From an uncultured Dialister sp. (lineage in GTDB: Bacteria > Bacillota > Negativicutes > Veillonellales > Dialisteraceae), in NCBI GenBank assembly GCA_900314595.1, contig OMVW01000002.1:1-64000 (forward strand): a stretch of 64,000 bases of DNA, written 5' to 3'. Shown here one piece after another: positions 16,375 through 25,698 of this stretch. Both the position numbers and the translations under genes were made by a program. Numbering within the stretch: the first letter of the stretch is position 1; every line of letters begins with the position of its first letter. Under the pieces are notes generated by a model, which made no database searches, had not been told where the DNA came from, and saw nothing but the letters and a program-made list of their open reading frames with translations.

Positions 16375-16638
16375 ATGACGGACAATAAAGAAGAACCGGT
16401 CTGCGTCGTTATTACCAGTCCTGAAGGTATAGAAAGTGAATATGCCCAGGATACGGTCATTCCTTTTGCGGGAAAGCAATTTGCCGTCTTGGTGGAAGTA
16501 CTGGATGAAAAAGATGGTGACAAAGAACCGGATATCCTCTTGGCCAGGATCGATATTGGCGAAAATGGGGAACCGGAGTATGTTCCGCCAACCGATGAAG
16601 AATATGACGCTGTAGCTGATATATACAATGCTATGTGA
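16375..16638 (+). CDS. DUF1292 family protein
   Basis: The 87-residue acidic protein belongs to the YrzB/DUF1292 family, which commonly follows the UPF0297 and ruvX genes in Firmicutes. It reads as a single beta-rich domain (FAGKQFAVLVEVLDEKDG, ILLARIDIGENGEP) with an acidic C-terminus. The function of the family is unknown. The start at 16375 follows AGAGGGT at proper distance. A terminator comes directly after, ending the alaS unit. Confidence 0.88.
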   Translation: MTDNKEEPVCVVITSPEGIESEYAQDTVIPFAGKQFAVLVEVLDEKDGDKEPDILLARIDIGENGEPEYVPPTDEEYDAVADIYNAM

Positions 16639-16646
16639 CGAATCAG

Positions 16647-16680
16647 AAAGAACTGCAGATGCTGCAGTTCTTTTCTTTTG
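16647..16680 (+). terminator. terminator after the alaS operon
   Basis: AAAGAACTGCAG (16647-16658) pairs with CTGCAGTTCTTT (16662-16673) around an ATG loop, followed by more T-rich sequence. Confidence 0.9.
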
Positions 16681-16763
16681 CCCTTTTTCATATAGAACAT
16701 ATTGGCGCCATACTTTTCAAAATATGATAGAATATATAGGAAATTGGTTTTTCAGGAGGAATC

Positions 16764-18044
16764 ATGGGTAAACATTTTTCTTTCATCCATTGTGCAGACC
16801 TGCATCTGGGAGAGCCCTTCAGTGACATTCATATGAGCGGGAGCGGTCCCTGGAATGAGAGAATCGGGCAGGCAACTTTCAAATCTTTTGAAAAGATAGT
16901 TGATGCAGCGCTTGATAACAGAGTGGATGCTATTCTGATTTCCGGAGATGTGTACAACAGCGACCATCACAGCCTGGCTGCACAGATGGCATTTGCCCGG
17001 GAACTGTATCGTGCGGCACAGGCAGGTATACAGGTATTTATCGTTCACGGAAACCATGACCCGGGAGAAGCCTGGCGCGCAGATATTCCTCTTCCTGAAT
17101 CAGTGCATATTTTTCCTTCCGGTCATGTATCTTCTTACCCTCTCATCAGAGATGGAGAGAATGTGGCAGTCGTTTATGGCATTTCCTATAAAACTCGTCA
17201 TGTCAGTGAAAACCTGGCCAGAGAATTCCGGAAAAATGGGAATGATCTTTTTTCTATAGGCATGCTTCATACAGATGTCGGCTCATCTTCAGGAGACTAC
17301 GCACCGTGCTCATTGGATGACTTGAAAAGTGTGGGAATGAACTACTGGGCTCTGGGGCATGTACATACGAGAACGACTCTGTCCACGGATCCTTATATTG
17401 TCTATCCCGGCAATACCCAGGGGCTTAATTCCAAAGAAACCGGGCCCAGGGGATGCTGGCTGGTTGACGTGGGGGCCTATGGTACAGTAACAATGAAGTT
17501 TATAGAAACCGATACTATCCGGTGGCTTGATATGCCTGTGGATATTACCGGTCTTGGACAGATTGAAGAATTGATCCGTCTCATTGAAAAACAGCGTGCA
17601 GGTCTGAAGGAACAAACAGGGCGGCCCAATGTTATACGTCTCATCATTGAGGGGAACGGAATACTCCATCGCGCCATCGGCAGCGAGGATGGAAAAGATT
17701 ATATCCTTCAGCAACTTAACGATAGGGAACAGCATCGTTACCTGTTTGCCTGGTTTATAGATTTGCTGGATCATACAAAGGCAGGCATTAATATCAATGA
17801 ACGCAGGGAGTTTCCTGACGTGACAGGTAATTATCTGAAGGCTTATGAACGTATGAGACAACGGGATGAATCTTCCCTGAAAAGAGAATTGCGCCGGATT
17901 GCGGAAAAACAGCCGGAACTTGTTAAAAATGCAAAATTAATAGACATGCTTACTGATGATGTATTAATGGATTCGTTCAATAAAGCGGAACTTCTGGGGG
18001 CAGAAATGCTTTCGGAAGAGGAGGAGCATAATGAAGATCACTGA
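16764..18044 (+). CDS. YhaO-type DNA repair metallophosphoesterase (SbcD-like)
   Basis: This 426-residue protein is the nuclease half of an SbcCD/Mre11-Rad50-like complex. Calcineurin-like metal-binding motifs are visible in order: CADLHLGEPF, ISGDVYNSDHH, VHGNHDPG, LHTDVG and ALGHVHTR. Its C-terminal part (about 300-426) is the long capping and partner-binding region. AGGAGGA precedes the start. It overlaps the YhaN-like ATPase by 14 nt, indicating tight coupling. In B. subtilis the yhaO-yhaN pair has the same arrangement; the third gene there, yhaM, is not next to them here. Confidence 0.92.
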   Translation: MGKHFSFIHCADLHLGEPFSDIHMSGSGPWNERIGQATFKSFEKIVDAALDNRVDAILISGDVYNSDHHSLAAQMAFARELYRAAQAGIQVFIVHGNHDPGEAWRADIPLPESVHIFPSGHVSSYPLIRDGENVAVVYGISYKTRHVSENLAREFRKNGNDLFSIGMLHTDVGSSSGDYAPCSLDDLKSVGMNYWALGHVHTRTTLSTDPYIVYPGNTQGLNSKETGPRGCWLVDVGAYGTVTMKFIETDTIRWLDMPVDITGLGQIEELIRLIEKQRAGLKEQTGRPNVIRLIIEGNGILHRAIGSEDGKDYILQQLNDREQHRYLFAWFIDLLDHTKAGININERREFPDVTGNYLKAYERMRQRDESSLKRELRRIAEKQPELVKNAKLIDMLTDDVLMDSFNKAELLGAEMLSEEEEHNEDH

Positions 18045-21027
18045 TTTGCAGCTGGAGCAATATGGCATTTATCATAATGCCTCCTGGCAGCCTTCCCAGA
18101 CCGCTTTGAATGTGGTCATGGGAGAAAATGAGAGCGGTAAAACCACGATGCTCCGGTTTATCAGAGATATGTTGTTCGGTTATGGCCGCGGAAAATGGCA
18201 GGGACGCCGGGGCAGTATGGGTTTTATCAGGGCTGATGGAAATGATTACCGTGTATACCGTAACGAAAAAGAAAGATGGTTTGAAGATAAGAATCATGTG
18301 AAATATGCGGAAGAGCTGCCTGCCATATGGTGGCATGGACTGAATCGTTATATGTATGAGCAGATTTTTGCTATGGGACTTGAAGACCTGCAGGGCACTG
18401 CATTTCTTGCTGATGATACAGTGAGGAGCCGTTTCTTTATGCTTCAGGGCGGCGATAAATTATCGGATGTGAAAAAAAAGATTCAGGATTCCAAAGCGGG
18501 TCTTCTTACAGGTTCTTCCCAGGGAAAAAGGAAAATCAATCAACTACTTTCTGACTTATATGAAATTAACCGGAATCTTGACGAACTGTCAAATCAGGAA
18601 AAAGAGTTTTCAAACCTTCAGAAAAAACAGGATGAACTGAAAAAACAAACTGCTGCTCTGGCGGACAAACTGGAAAAAGATAAAGATGAAGACCGGCGGC
18701 TGGAAAAAAGGCTGGGTGCCTGGGATTACTACCGGAAGGCTGCTGAAGTCAAACGGCAGAAGGAGCTTTCCCAACAAGTGACTATGTTTCCTTCTAATGG
18801 GAAGGAGCAATGGAATAAATTGATGAACCGGATGAAAGTCCTTTATGACCAGAAAACGGCTCTTCAAGAAAAACTGGATGAGTATAGCCCGGTGAAAAAG
18901 GAAGATATTATTCCATGGGCAGGTATGGCAGGAGAGCTGGAAAAACTTTATGTGGATCTGGGGCAATGGCGCCAGACTGAAAAGGACGCGGAGGCGTTGG
19001 AGCAGGAAAAAGAAAGCTGGCGGATCCACTTCATTAATCTGGGATATACACTTCCTCTATGGGATCACCCTTTAAATCTGAAAGACGCCTGTGTCAATGT
19101 GGACTGGGAAGAAGGGCGGCGCCTTTCCAAGAGCCTCGGCGTACGGGCAAACGAGCTCCATTTCTGGAAGCGGCGGGAGCCGGAAGTTGAAAAGCTGAAG
19201 GAAGATCCGGATGAAAATGAAGGTATCCGGACTGAGGAAGAATGGCAGAAAGTGGAAACCATGGCAGCTGAACTGGAAAAACTTCTTCATCATGAGGCTG
19301 ATATTCATGCTGAACTTGAACGGCTGAATGGGGAAGAGGAGAAAAGGTTTACCCCATGGCTTATAGTTTCCATCCTGTTCGTCTTTGGTGCTGCAGGAGG
19401 TTTCGCTTCATTTTACATGGCCGCTGCCGGTTATGCTGCCATATATGCAGGTATGGCTTCTATTGCTTTGGGAATTTTCTTTTATGTTCTTCATGACCGG
19501 GCGGTTCATAAAAAGGAAAATACAGTGGCCGCACTGGATAAAGAGCTGGGTGAGATAATTAAAGAAAAACATGTTATTTCTACTCGTTTTCCTGACAAAA
19601 TCCCTGAAACAACGGAAGAACTTCAGGCTTTTCACAATCTGATGCAGGAAAGACGGACTGATTTTTATAAAAACCAGGCTAAAAAGCAGGCAGCTTCCTG
19701 GAAAATGGAAACCATCAGGAAACAGGAACAGGATCACCGGAAATGGGTTGAAGAAGGTAAAACACTGACCGAGAAAAAACAACAGGCTGAAAAAGACTGG
19801 AATTCCTGGCTCGAACGGAATAAACTTCCAATTACAGATCCTGAAAACCTGTCTGCTCTTCAGGAACAGTGGCAGAAAATCTATTCCGAGGAAGGCAGAG
19901 GAAAGATTCTGGATGTCCGGCTTGAGCAGATTGATGCGAAACTTGATGCATTCTCCAGGCGTGCGGCGTCAATTATTTCATCCACCGGCCTATCCTGCCC
20001 TGTCAATCCGGACAGTATTGCTCTTATTTATGAGGAAACTCACAAAAAAAGTCTTGAATGGGAAGCTTTGCAGGAAAAAAATAGGCAGCATGAAGCCTAT
20101 GAAAGAGAAATGAGTGAACTTGATGATTCCTGGGATTCCTGCAAGAGAGAAATGGATACTCTCCTTAATCTGGTAAATGCAAAAAATGCAGAGGAATTTG
20201 CAGAAAAAGTAAATGCCCATGAACACAGGGACCAGATTAACCGAGATTGGGATCGAATCCGGCAGGACCTCAGGATGTATGCAGGGGGAGAAGAAGAATT
20301 CAAAGCTTTATGGAAATCTCTGGAGACCGGACAGTATGATGACTGGATGAATTCCCATAAAAACCTTTCCCGTGCTATTGAAGAAGAATCGATACACCTG
20401 GGTGAGCTGCAGAAAAGCCAGGGAGCAGTGGAAAATGAGATTTTTCGCCTGGCTGGAGATAATTCTATTACCAATGCACTCCAGAGGAAGGAAAGAATCG
20501 AAGCGGAAATCTGCAAAAATCTGAAAGAATGGCTTACCCTGACTTTTACGGAAGAAATACTGGATCAGGCTCAGGCTCTTTATGAAAGTGGAAAGCAGCC
20601 GCAGATCGTAAGGCAGGCTAATGAATTTCTTAAGGAAATGACAAGGGGCAAGTACTCCCTCCTGCTTTCTGATGACGGAAAGCGTATTGCCATAGAAGAC
20701 AGTATGCATCGTCAGAGGGATGTAAAGATCTGGTCATCGGGCACTGGCGATCAGGTATATCTCTCCATCCGTCTTGCCATGGCTCTTTCTTTCGGGAGTC
20801 AGCTTGAACCTCTTCCCATCGTGCTGGATGATATATTTGTCCGCTTTGATGAAGAAAGGCAGCGGGAAACGCTCCGGTTTCTCATGGATCTTGGCAGGAA
20901 TCAGCAGATATTCCTCTTTACCTGTCATGAACGGACCATGCACATTGCGGAAGAAGTGGGATATGAAAAGGGGACCGGCGCTTTCATCCGGCTTCATTCA
21001 GGTCAGATCGAACAGGCAGGCTATTAA
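18031..21027 (+). CDS. YhaN-type SMC-like ATPase with membrane segments
   Basis: The 998-residue protein is the ATPase partner of the YhaO-like nuclease. Walker A (GENESGKTT) is at residues 31-39 and Walker B (LPIVLDDIFVRFDEER) near 929-941, with the ABC signature region just before it (KIWSSGTGDQVYLSIRLA). Between them lie long coiled coils (about 170-430 and 490-880). A hydrophobic block at about residues 441-488 (WLIVSILFVFGAAGG, IALGIFFYVL) is long enough for two membrane helices and interrupts the coiled coil where Rad50 would have its zinc hook; no CxxC hook is visible. The complex is therefore probably membrane-anchored, as is typical of YhaN. A strong bidirectional terminator follows. 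Confidence 0.92.
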   Translation: MKITDLQLEQYGIYHNASWQPSQTALNVVMGENESGKTTMLRFIRDMLFGYGRGKWQGRRGSMGFIRADGNDYRVYRNEKERWFEDKNHVKYAEELPAIWWHGLNRYMYEQIFAMGLEDLQGTAFLADDTVRSRFFMLQGGDKLSDVKKKIQDSKAGLLTGSSQGKRKINQLLSDLYEINRNLDELSNQEKEFSNLQKKQDELKKQTAALADKLEKDKDEDRRLEKRLGAWDYYRKAAEVKRQKELSQQVTMFPSNGKEQWNKLMNRMKVLYDQKTALQEKLDEYSPVKKEDIIPWAGMAGELEKLYVDLGQWRQTEKDAEALEQEKESWRIHFINLGYTLPLWDHPLNLKDACVNVDWEEGRRLSKSLGVRANELHFWKRREPEVEKLKEDPDENEGIRTEEEWQKVETMAAELEKLLHHEADIHAELERLNGEEEKRFTPWLIVSILFVFGAAGGFASFYMAAAGYAAIYAGMASIALGIFFYVLHDRAVHKKENTVAALDKELGEIIKEKHVISTRFPDKIPETTEELQAFHNLMQERRTDFYKNQAKKQAASWKMETIRKQEQDHRKWVEEGKTLTEKKQQAEKDWNSWLERNKLPITDPENLSALQEQWQKIYSEEGRGKILDVRLEQIDAKLDAFSRRAASIISSTGLSCPVNPDSIALIYEETHKKSLEWEALQEKNRQHEAYEREMSELDDSWDSCKREMDTLLNLVNAKNAEEFAEKVNAHEHRDQINRDWDRIRQDLRMYAGGEEEFKALWKSLETGQYDDWMNSHKNLSRAIEEESIHLGELQKSQGAVENEIFRLAGDNSITNALQRKERIEAEICKNLKEWLTLTFTEEILDQAQALYESGKQPQIVRQANEFLKEMTRGKYSLLLSDDGKRIAIEDSMHRQRDVKIWSSGTGDQVYLSIRLAMALSFGSQLEPLPIVLDDIFVRFDEERQRETLRFLMDLGRNQQIFLFTCHERTMHIAEEVGYEKGTGAFIRLHSGQIEQAGY

Positions 21028-21033
21028 GCGATT

Positions 21034-21072
21034 AGTAAAAGGCTTTGGAATATAATTCCAAAGCCTTTTACT
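21034..21072. terminator. bidirectional terminator between yhaN-like gene and acyltransferase
   Basis: AGTAAAAGGCTTTGGAA (21034-21050) pairs perfectly with TTCCAAAGCCTTTTACT (21056-21072). The genes on both sides converge on it. Confidence 0.92.
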
Positions 21073-21083
21073 ATGATTTGTTT

Positions 21084-22199
21084 TCAAATGAGCTTATTGA
21101 AATAAGGAATCTTTTTGAGAAGCCATGTAATGAGTAGGCCCAGGGCATAGGCCATGATGATCCAGATGATCGCATCTATAAAGGGAATCCGGTACAAGTA
21201 TTTGAGAAGCAGGCGTGCATAAATGACATGAGTCAGATTTCTTGTGATTTCTTCAAACAGCATGACACCGAAGGACATACTTCCAAGGAAAATACAGATT
21301 TTCGACATTCTTACAGACACTTGGTGCTCGTGGAACCACCAGCGGCAGGCGCAGTAAACGAAGGTTGTATTTAGGAAAAGAAAACTGTCATAGAACCGTT
21401 CTGAAATCGCTTCAGTCATACCTCCGGCAATTACACCGTGATACCAGGTCATTCCGCCGGCAATTAAAGTTCCAAAAAGAGCAGAGAGACCAAGACGGAA
21501 AATATTTTTTCCGGTGAGCCAGCTTTGGGGCAGTATATTTTCAATCCAGTATCCCATAAGGAAATAAAAAGTTGGTTCACTTACGGCAAGAAGAGGATTC
21601 AGGAAATAATTCATTTCCCCGGTCCCTTTAAAAATCAGGAAGGATGTCACCGGTATAAAGCCTACGAAGAAAATATTGAGGCAGATGAGATAAAGATAAA
21701 GCTGCTCTGTCATAGCGCTGACCAGTTTCCGCCAGATGGGCAGCATAAGCAGGAAAGAAATATAGATATATAAAAAGTAATAGGCTGTTGCCAGATCAGA
21801 AGTATAAATCATGGTAATAAATTTAGCCATATGACCCGGAATAGAGAGAGGAAGGTTGTGATAAAACCATATATAATTGATCACGGAAAAAATAAAGATG
21901 ACCTGCAGAAATCTCCATATCCGTTTTTTCCATATTCGGGCAATAGATTCTTCCCGACCCAGAAGCAACGCTCCAGAAATCATAAAGAAAATAGGTACTG
22001 CTGTTTTGACCCAGAATGGCACAGCCAGATAAAGAGGATAAAAAAACGACTGCGGCCTTGCTATATACAGAGAAAAGCCTGCTGTGGATGTATGAGTGAA
22101 CATTACCAGCCATATACACAGGGCTCTTAGAAATTCAATATGCAGCTTTTTCGGCTTTGGATGTGAAAAGCTGTGGGAGGATTCCGGAGAAGCGGTCAT
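21084..22199 (-). CDS. membrane acyltransferase (acyltransferase 3 family)
   Basis: The 371-residue protein is a polytopic membrane protein of the acyltransferase 3 family, which O-acetylates surface sugars, peptidoglycan or lipids. The N-terminal family signature is present: LHIEFLRALCIWLVMFTHT, with the conserved Arg and His, and PIFFMISGALLL. About ten hydrophobic helices follow. No glycan-synthesis genes are adjacent, so the acceptor is unknown. GAAGG precedes the start on the minus strand, and TGATATGAT a little further up forms an extended -10. It stands alone, converging on the YhaN-like gene and divergent from rpsB. Confidence 0.85.
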   Translation of the reverse strand: MTASPESSHSFSHPKPKKLHIEFLRALCIWLVMFTHTSTAGFSLYIARPQSFFYPLYLAVPFWVKTAVPIFFMISGALLLGREESIARIWKKRIWRFLQVIFIFSVINYIWFYHNLPLSIPGHMAKFITMIYTSDLATAYYFLYIYISFLLMLPIWRKLVSAMTEQLYLYLICLNIFFVGFIPVTSFLIFKGTGEMNYFLNPLLAVSEPTFYFLMGYWIENILPQSWLTGKNIFRLGLSALFGTLIAGGMTWYHGVIAGGMTEAISERFYDSFLFLNTTFVYCACRWWFHEHQVSVRMSKICIFLGSMSFGVMLFEEITRNLTHVIYARLLLKYLYRIPFIDAIIWIIMAYALGLLITWLLKKIPYFNKLI

Positions 22200-22497
22200 G
22201 GGAAAACCTTCTTTCTTTTAAATATGTATATATGGATATATCATATCACAAAGGACTTTGATTATCAGTCTTTGCCTCCATGGTACTAAGCGGACAAAAG
22301 TTTTCAAAGTTCAATTTTGAGGTAAAATTGTTAAAAACAGGGGAATTGAAAAAATTTTGACTTTATACTTGCAAGAATAATTTCTTTTTGATAAAATAAA
22401 AAAGCTTGAGTACACATGTCTGTGGATTCTGCATCTGTGCCGGATTGGTGTATGCGGAAGGTGAAGCAGGCAGAGGTTATTAACAGGAGGCTTTATT
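22200..22497. promoter_or_regulatory. divergent region with rpsB promoter and leader
   Basis: TTGCAA (22369-22374) and TAAAAT (22392-22397) with a 17-bp spacer form the rpsB promoter. The ~95-nt leader that follows is less AT-rich than its surroundings and could fold (for example CACATGTCTGTG and nearby repeats of TGTG), so autoregulation by S2 is possible but not shown. The acyltransferase extended -10 lies on the minus strand at the left edge. The middle of the region shows nothing else. Confidence 0.65.
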
Positions 22498-23265
22498 ATG
22501 TCAGTTGTATCCATGAAACAGTTGTTAGAAGCAGGCGTTCATTTTGGGCATCAGACCCGCCGCTGGAACCCGAAAATGGCTCGCTTCATTTTCACCGAAC
22601 GTAACGGAATCTACATCATTGATCTGCAGAAAACCGTTAAGAAGGTAGAAGAAGCTTACGCTTTCATTCGTGAAGTTGCTGCCAAAGGTGAACCGGTCCT
22701 TTTCGTAGGTACCAAGAAACAGGCTCAGAATTCTGTAAAAGAAGAAGCGGCCCGCTGCAATCAGTTCTATGTAAACGAACGCTGGCTGGGCGGCATGCTC
22801 ACCAACTTCCGTACCATTCAGACCCGTATTAACCGTCTGAAAGAACTGGAAAAAATGTTTGAAGAAGGAACCACCGACCAGTATCCGAAGAAGGAAGTTA
22901 TCCTTATGAAACGGGAACTGGAAAAACTGGAAAAGAACCTTGGCGGTATCAAAGATATGAAAAAACTTCCAGGCGCAATCTTTATCATCGATTCCAAGAA
23001 AGAAGAAATCGCCGTATCCGAAGCTCACAAGCTTCACATCCCGGTTGTTGCAACAGTTGATACCAACTGCGATCCGGATGTCATCGATTTCCCGATTCCT
23101 GCAAATGACGATGCAATTCGCGCAGTAAGACTGCTGACTAGCAAGATGGCTGACGCAGTTCTCGAAGGCCGTCAGGGCCAGCAGGAAGCTGAAACCGCTG
23201 CTGCTGAAGAAGCTGAAACTCCGGCTGAAGATGTGGAAGAAGCTCCGGAAGCTGAAAAAGAATAA
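22498..23265 (+). CDS. rpsB: 30S ribosomal protein S2
   Basis: S2 is a small-subunit protein needed for S1 and mRNA binding. The 255-residue protein opens with the conserved VSMKQLLEAGVHFGHQTRRW and continues with FVGTKKQAQ and NERWLGGMLTNFRTI. The C-terminus has an acidic Ala/Glu-rich tail of about 30 residues (QQEAETAAAEEAETPAED), common in Negativicutes and dispensable for the fold. AGGAGG precedes the start. It heads the rpsB-tsf-pyrH-frr series; a terminator between rpsB and tsf suggests partial attenuation so that S2 and EF-Ts are made at different levels. Confidence 0.98.
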   Translation: MSVVSMKQLLEAGVHFGHQTRRWNPKMARFIFTERNGIYIIDLQKTVKKVEEAYAFIREVAAKGEPVLFVGTKKQAQNSVKEEAARCNQFYVNERWLGGMLTNFRTIQTRINRLKELEKMFEEGTTDQYPKKEVILMKRELEKLEKNLGGIKDMKKLPGAIFIIDSKKEEIAVSEAHKLHIPVVATVDTNCDPDVIDFPIPANDDAIRAVRLLTSKMADAVLEGRQGQQEAETAAAEEAETPAEDVEEAPEAEKE

Positions 23266-23275
23266 TCCATAATTG

Positions 23276-23316
23276 GGCTGTGGTTGATGGTTTAAAACCG
23301 GGCCACAGCCTTTTTT
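23276..23316 (+). terminator. terminator between rpsB and tsf
   Basis: GGCTGTGG (23276-23283) pairs with CCACAGCC (23303-23310), followed by TTTTTT. TTGACA follows at 23322, but the best -10 (TATGAT, 23342) is only 14 bp away, so tsf may depend on readthrough. Confidence 0.85.
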
Positions 23317-23359
23317 AAAAATTGACAAACACCTTGAGTTTTATGATGGAGGTCATAAG

Positions 23360-24238
23360 ATGAAAATTACAGCTAGTATGGTAAAAGATCTGCGGACCAA
23401 GACCGGTGCCGGCATGATGGACTGCAAAAAGGCACTCGTTGAAGCTGAAGGCGATATGGAAAAGGCCGTTGACATTCTTCGTGAAAAGGGACTTTCCAAA
23501 GCCGCTAAAAAAGCAAGCCGCGTAGCTGCTGAAGGTGCAGTAGTTTCTGCAATTTCTGCTGATGGAAAGACCGGCACCATTGTCGAAGTCAACTGCGAAA
23601 CCGACTTTGTTGGCGGAAACGATGCTTTCAGAGCTCTCGCATCATCTATTGCACAGCAGATTCTTGATACCAATCCTGCCGATGTGGAAGCTCTTCTTGC
23701 TACAGAAATGAACGGCAAAACCGTAAAGGATACCGTTACCGAAGCAGTAGCAAAGATCGGTGAAAATATTTCTATCCGTCGTTTCGTACGTTATGAAAGC
23801 CAGGAAGGCCAGGTTTACAGCTACATCCATGGCGGTGGCAAGATTGGTGTTCTTGTCGAACTGAAGGGCGGAGATGCTGAACTGGGCAAGGATATCGCTA
23901 TGCAGATTGCAGCAGCTAATCCTTCTTATCTTGATCGTACCCAGGTTCCGCAGGCTGAAGTGGATCACGAAAAAGAAGTCCTTGCAGTTGAAGCAAGAAA
24001 TGAAGGAAAACCGGAAAAGATTATCGAAAAGATGGTCATGGGCAGAATCAATAAATTCTATAAAGAAGTCTGCCTCGTGGATCAGGAATTTATTAAAGAT
24101 GGCGACCTGACTATTTCCAAACTTCTTAAATCCAAGAAAGCAGAAGCTGTCCGCTTTGCTCGTTTCCAGCTTGGTGAAGGCATTGAAAAGAAACAGGACG
24201 ATCTGGCAGCAGAAGTTGCAAAACAGCTGAATCAATAA
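23360..24238 (+). CDS. tsf: translation elongation factor Ts
   Basis: EF-Ts exchanges GDP for GTP on EF-Tu. The 292-residue protein has the N-terminal UBA-like domain with the signature VKDLRTKTGAGMMDCKKAL, then VNCETDFVGGNDAF, which contains the TDFV residues that contact EF-Tu. Length is normal. GGAGG precedes the start. It lies 94 bp after rpsB, past a terminator. Confidence 0.98.
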   Translation: MKITASMVKDLRTKTGAGMMDCKKALVEAEGDMEKAVDILREKGLSKAAKKASRVAAEGAVVSAISADGKTGTIVEVNCETDFVGGNDAFRALASSIAQQILDTNPADVEALLATEMNGKTVKDTVTEAVAKIGENISIRRFVRYESQEGQVYSYIHGGGKIGVLVELKGGDAELGKDIAMQIAAANPSYLDRTQVPQAEVDHEKEVLAVEARNEGKPEKIIEKMVMGRINKFYKEVCLVDQEFIKDGDLTISKLLKSKKAEAVRFARFQLGEGIEKKQDDLAAEVAKQLNQ

Positions 24239-24250
24239 TCGCAAATTTGT

Positions 24251-24281
24251 AAGAGGACACTTTTTAGTGTTCTCTTATTTT
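24251..24281 (+). terminator. terminator after tsf
   Basis: AAGAGGACACT (24251-24261) pairs with AGTGTTCTCTT (24266-24276), with one G-T pair, then ATTTTGT. The T tract is short, so readthrough is likely. Confidence 0.65.
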
Positions 24282-24293
24282 GTAAATGGGATT

Positions 24294-24321
24294 TTGTAAA
24301 TGGAGTAAAATACTATATAAT
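24294..24321 (+). promoter_or_regulatory. pyrH promoter
   Basis: TTGTAA (24294-24299) and TATAAT (24316-24321) with a 16-bp spacer lie between the tsf terminator and pyrH, so the pyrH-frr part can be transcribed separately. Confidence 0.65.
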
Positions 24322-24359
24322 ATATAGAGGTAGTTTTATTTTACTCACGGGGGTGTAAA

Positions 24360-25088
24360 ATGGCAGTTGAAACAAAACATTATAAAAGAGTCATGCTGAA
24401 ATTATCCGGCGAAGCTCTGGCTAATGATAAAGGCTTCGGCATTGATCCGGAGGTCGTTTATCGTCTGGCAAGCGAGATCAGGGAAGCTGCCGAGTCCGGC
24501 GTGGAAATCGCCGTTGTCGTGGGCGGCGGCAATATCTGGCGGGGCCTGAAAGGAAGCCAGGGCGGAATGGATCGTGCTTCTGCCGACTATATGGGAATGC
24601 TGGCAACCGTCATCAACTCCGTGGCCCTTCAGGACGCATTGGAAAAACTGGGAGTTTCCACACGTGTTCAGACAGCTATTGAAATGCGGCAGATTGCTGA
24701 ACCCTATATCCGCCGCCGTGCAATCCGTCATCTTGAAAAAGGCAGAGTTGTTATTTTTGGCGCAGGTACCGGAAATCCTTACTTTACTACGGATACCACA
24801 GCAGCACTTAGAAGCGCTGAAATAGAAGCGGATGTCATGCTTATGGCAAAGAAACAGACTGACGGTGTCTATGATGCGGACCCTAAGTTCCATCCGGAAG
24901 CAAAGATGTTTACCCATCTCACTTACAACGAAGTCCTCCAGAAACAGCTGGCTGTTATGGACAACACGGCTATCACACTCTGCATGAATAACAATATCCC
25001 CATTGTAGTATTTAATATTGATGTACCGGGAAATATCATCAAGGCATGCAAAGGGGAAACCCTTGGTACTCTTATTGAAAGGAAATAA
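24360..25088 (+). CDS. pyrH: UMP kinase
   Basis: PyrH phosphorylates UMP to UDP using ATP and feeds pyrimidine nucleotide and cell-wall precursor synthesis. The 242-residue product belongs to the amino-acid-kinase fold: MLKLSGEAL at the N-terminus, VVGGGNIWRG for the glycine-rich loop, then MGMLATVINSVAL and GTGNPYFTTDTTAALRA-type segment (here ending AALRSAEIEAD). GGGGGTG precedes the start. It is 2 nt from frr. Confidence 0.97.
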   Translation: MAVETKHYKRVMLKLSGEALANDKGFGIDPEVVYRLASEIREAAESGVEIAVVVGGGNIWRGLKGSQGGMDRASADYMGMLATVINSVALQDALEKLGVSTRVQTAIEMRQIAEPYIRRRAIRHLEKGRVVIFGAGTGNPYFTTDTTAALRSAEIEADVMLMAKKQTDGVYDADPKFHPEAKMFTHLTYNEVLQKQLAVMDNTAITLCMNNNIPIVVFNIDVPGNIIKACKGETLGTLIERK

Positions 25089-25090
25089 TT

Positions 25091-25648
25091 ATGTACGAAG
25101 ATGAAATGAAGCGGCTTTCCGAAAAAATGGATAAATCCATTATTGCATTAAAAAATGAATTTACTTCCATCAGGACCGGGCAGGCCAGCGCAAGCCTTCT
25201 GGACCGCGTATTTGTTGATTATTACGGTACTCGTACACCGGTTACCCAGGTGGCATCAGTGACCGTTCCCGAAGCAAGAATGCTTGTCGTTCAGCCATGG
25301 GATAAATCACTTCTGAAAGACATTGAAAAGGCTATTCTCCAATCTGATCTTGGCCTGGTACCGATGAATGACGGCAACCTGATCCGAATGGCCATTCCCC
25401 AGCTGACTGAAGACAGACGCAAGGAACTGGTGAAGATTGTCAATAAGAAATCGGAAGAAGCCAAAGTGGCAGTCAGAAACATTCGCCGGGACGGAAATGT
25501 ATTCCTCAAGAAGGAAGCGAAGAAAAGCGATGTTTCCAAAGATGTCATCAAGGAAATGGAAGATAAGGTTCAGAAACTGACCGACAAGAAAATCAAGGAA
25601 GTTGAAGCTGTAACTGAACATAAAATCAAGGAAATCATGTCCGTTTAA
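25091..25648 (+). CDS. frr: ribosome recycling factor
   Basis: RRF, with EF-G, splits post-termination ribosomes. The 185-residue protein has the expected length and motifs: FTSIRTGQASASLLDRVFVDYYG near the N-terminus (conserved Arg-x-Gly-x-Ala) and LTEDRRKELVKIV in the middle. It is coupled to pyrH by a 2-nt gap. A long inverted repeat follows at 25699. Confidence 0.97.
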   Translation: MYEDEMKRLSEKMDKSIIALKNEFTSIRTGQASASLLDRVFVDYYGTRTPVTQVASVTVPEARMLVVQPWDKSLLKDIEKAILQSDLGLVPMNDGNLIRMAIPQLTEDRRKELVKIVNKKSEEAKVAVRNIRRDGNVFLKKEAKKSDVSKDVIKEMEDKVQKLTDKKIKEVEAVTEHKIKEIMSV

Positions 25649-25698
25649 TTGAGTTTCGGAAGATTTAAAGGTTTTCCGGAGTGGTCAATTGAAGAGAA

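Noticed and set aside
23322..23347. A separate tsf promoter (TTGACA and TATGAT).
   Set aside because: The spacer is only 14 bp, too short for a standard sigma-70 promoter; kept as uncertain.
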